Shown here: in pieces, positions 13,320-14,866 of the stretch
Numbering within the stretch: the first letter of the stretch is position 1
Layout of the letters: the number at the start of each line of letters is the position of its first letter
Assembly: GCA_964590315.1 (NCBI GenBank)
Contig: CAZPVS010000022.1
Coordinates: 1-14,866, forward strand
Direction: 5' to 3'
DNA length: 14,866 nucleotides
Origin: JALRHH01 sp964590315
GTDB taxonomy: Bacteria > Patescibacteriota > Saccharimonadia > Saccharimonadales > JALRHH01
The notes under the pieces: model-generated
Seen by the model: only the letters and a program-made list of their open reading frames with translations
The model's database searches: none
What the model was told of the DNA's origin: nothing
Position numbers and translations under genes: made by a program

Positions 13320-13784
13320 ATGGACACGCGCAATAACCTGGGCTACTTGTTCCATCACATATCATTTGTCATCGCCCGTCAATCGGATCAAATTCTCCAA
13401 GAACAGCTTGGCATTGGCTTCTCGCAGTTTAAGATTTTGTTGATGTTGCAGAATGGTGTGGGCATTCAGCAAAAGCAGATTGCACAGATGCTTGGGCAGA
13501 CAGAGGCGAGTATTAGCCGTCAGATTAAGTTACTTTCCGATCAAGGAATGTTGACGAGCGAAGTCAGCCCACAAAATCGTCGCGAACATATCACTCGCCT
13601 GACCGGAAAAGGTATTCGCATAAGCGACAAAGCCATGGAAATCCTCAACAATTACCATGCGCCTATCTTTTCTCGATTAAGCGAACGTCAGCAGCAACAA
13701 TTGCGAGAGTTGCTGACCCTCATGCACGATGCAACGTGCAACGGCATGCGTGGTGGTCCGTGTCACCCCTCTCATTCATCATAA
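13320..13784 (+). CDS. MarR-family transcriptional regulator
   Basis: A 154-residue dimeric winged-helix DNA-binding protein. The helix-turn-helix spans about 49-76 (IQQKQIAQMLGQ, then ASISRQIKLLSDQG), and the wing follows with SPQNRREHITRLT, the MarR hallmark around the conserved Arg-Arg. Outer helices (about 5-32 and 105-140) form the dimer interface. The C-terminal tail has two cysteines and several histidines (CNGM...PCHPSHSS), which could sense metal or oxidant, but this is speculation. It precedes an MFS exporter by 19 nt, the usual arrangement in which the exporter's substrate relieves repression. It appears to have a leaderless mRNA and an operator in its own promoter. Confidence 0.93.
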   Translation: MDTRNNLGYLFHHISFVIARQSDQILQEQLGIGFSQFKILLMLQNGVGIQQKQIAQMLGQTEASISRQIKLLSDQGMLTSEVSPQNRREHITRLTGKGIRISDKAMEILNNYHAPIFSRLSERQQQQLRELLTLMHDATCNGMRGGPCHPSHSS

Positions 13785-13803
13785 TTCAGATATAAGGACA
13801 CCT

Positions 13804-14866
13804 GTGGATACAATCAAATCAAAAACTTCTGGTAAGGCCTTGCCTATCGTTTTGCTCATCGTCTTCTTGGATGTGCTGGGCATTGGAATATTAATTCCGG
13901 TCTTGCCGCAGCTTATCTACACTATTTTTGAACCGGCCGGGTACAGCTTTAACGGTGCATTGATAATGCTTGGGTGGCTGACGGCAATTTTTCCATTGAT
14001 GCAATTCTTCTCGACTCCAATACTCGGGCAACTCTCTGATCGATACGGCCGCAAGAAAGTCTTGGCTATCAGCCTGTTTGGAACAGCAGCTGGATATATC
14101 CTGTTTGCAATTGGCGTACTGACTAAGAATATCCCGCTGATATTCTTTGGCCGTGCACTGGACGGGGTGACCGGTGGCAATATTAGTGTTGCCCGCGCCG
14201 TAATTGCTGATGTCACCCCGCCTAAAAACCGTGCCAAGAACTTTGGACTGATGGGTGCTGCATTCGGTGTCGGGTTTGTCATGGGACCATACATTGGTGC
14301 GCGCTTGGCATCACCAAATACCGATGTCTTCGGGCTCTTTAATACTCCCGGGTGGTTCAATGCTGGGACGCCTTTTTGGTTTGCTGCCCTGTTGAGCCTC
14401 ATCACGATGGGCTTGGTCATGCTGCTCTTGCCCGAGACACACCAGCACATCAACAAAAAATTAAAGATGACGTGGAATAAATCTTTGGCAAATATCAAGG
14501 AAGCTGCCACTCGCCCCTCGCTGCGCGTGTTGTTCTCTGCGGAATTTCTGTTCTGGGGTGGATTCACCTTCTTTACGACGTTCTTCCAAATTTTACTGAT
14601 TGAAAAACTTGGTTTTAGTGTCAATAATGTCGGCGATTTCTTTGCGTACATCGGTATCACCATTGCGTTAGCGCAGGTTTTACTTGTGCCGTTTGTGGGT
14701 AAACGTGTTAAAGGTCATACAATTATTCGCTTTGCGATGTTCGGCACCGGCCTTGCCTTGTTTGCGCAGCTTTTACCGAACAATACCACGCAGCTTCTAT
14801 TGGTGGCGCCATTCATCGCTGTATTTAATGCGCTGTTTATGGCTAACATCTCTGCACTGGTGAGCT
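13804..14866 (+). CDS. TetA-like MFS drug exporter, cut at the right window edge
   Basis: The start is a GTG at 13804, with AAGGA at 13794-13798. The visible 354 residues lack a stop and run out of the window; relatives have about 400, so the last helices are missing. The N-terminal helix (VLLIVFLDVLGIGILIPVLP) is typical of the TetA group of proton-coupled drug exporters. Motif A, GQLSDRYGRKK, is at 75-85, with the charge pair of the helix 2-3 loop; RALDGVTGGN follows in helix 4, and motif C, GAAFGVGFVMGPYIG, in helix 5 marks antiporters. The substrate cannot be predicted. It is co-transcribed with marR. Confidence 0.93.
   Translation, partial: MDTIKSKTSGKALPIVLLIVFLDVLGIGILIPVLPQLIYTIFEPAGYSFNGALIMLGWLTAIFPLMQFFSTPILGQLSDRYGRKKVLAISLFGTAAGYILFAIGVLTKNIPLIFFGRALDGVTGGNISVARAVIADVTPPKNRAKNFGLMGAAFGVGFVMGPYIGARLASPNTDVFGLFNTPGWFNAGTPFWFAALLSLITMGLVMLLLPETHQHINKKLKMTWNKSLANIKEAATRPSLRVLFSAEFLFWGGFTFFTTFFQILLIEKLGFSVNNVGDFFAYIGITIALAQVLLVPFVGKRVKGHTIIRFAMFGTGLALFAQLLPNNTTQLLLVAPFIAVFNALFMANISALVS

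Noticed and set aside
13917..14663. 248-codon open frame on the minus strand
   Set aside because: It lies wholly antisense to the well-supported MFS transporter; its open length follows from the codon pattern of that gene.
1..14866. Alternative genetic code with TGA as glycine
   Set aside because: Several well-defined genes end with TGA exactly at the expected family length or at overlaps, and no conserved frame is interrupted by TGA.
1..14866. CRISPR array or insertion sequence
   Set aside because: No regularly spaced repeats and no transposase or recombinase reading frame are visible.

Overview
The window looks like chromosomal DNA of a Candidate Phyla Radiation bacterium, most likely a Saccharibacterium (TM7). 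This rests on family resemblance: compact co-directional gene blocks, a glycolytic pyk-pgk-tpiA run without other pathway genes, several short membrane or secreted proteins without recognisable families, and a G5/lysozyme-like wall enzyme next to rsmA. TGA is used as an ordinary stop (sigma factor, helicase, Nudix and rsmA genes all end in it), so the genetic code is standard, unlike Gracilibacteria/SR1. No tRNA, rRNA, CRISPR array or transposase was found.

Layout. 1-264: start of a minus-strand small membrane protein, cut by the window edge. 265-720: no convincing protein gene, but two strongly structured blocks (about 311-543 and 539-702) meeting at one perfect bidirectional terminator hairpin; both are candidate non-coding RNAs. 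774-2965: a stress-type module of a membrane-anchored DUF2202 ferritin-like protein, an ECF sigma factor, a three-helix membrane protein overlapping the sigma gene, and a small secreted Gly-rich protein. The two transcription units share a two-block upstream motif (TGAAATAATC, then a TGTA[CT]TACA block at identical spacing), which reads as the promoter of the encoded sigma factor: a small self-amplifying regulon. 3131-3646 (minus): a secreted four-cysteine protein whose mature part has GC-rich third positions unlike its neighbours; a 12-bp inverted repeat brackets it.

3852-10750: pyruvate kinase, phosphoglycerate kinase, triosephosphate isomerase, a disordered single-pass membrane protein, a PcrA/UvrD helicase and a membrane-anchored Nudix protein, all on the plus strand and mostly tightly packed. 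The three enzymes belong to lower glycolysis and would give ATP at the pgk and pyk steps. 10814-13288: a membrane-anchored DUF348/G5/lysozyme-like wall enzyme, a soluble Nudix hydrolase and RsmA, mirroring the yabE/rpfB-ksgA order of Gram-positive bacteria. 13320-14866: a MarR regulator with an apparent operator inside its own promoter, followed by a TetA-like MFS transporter that runs off the right edge; together an efflux module.

Two or three genes (helicase, marR, second Nudix) have -10-like boxes placed so that transcription would begin at or within a base or two of the start codon, suggesting leaderless mRNAs beside genes with clear Shine-Dalgarno sites. All readings are by eye; no database search or folding program was run.
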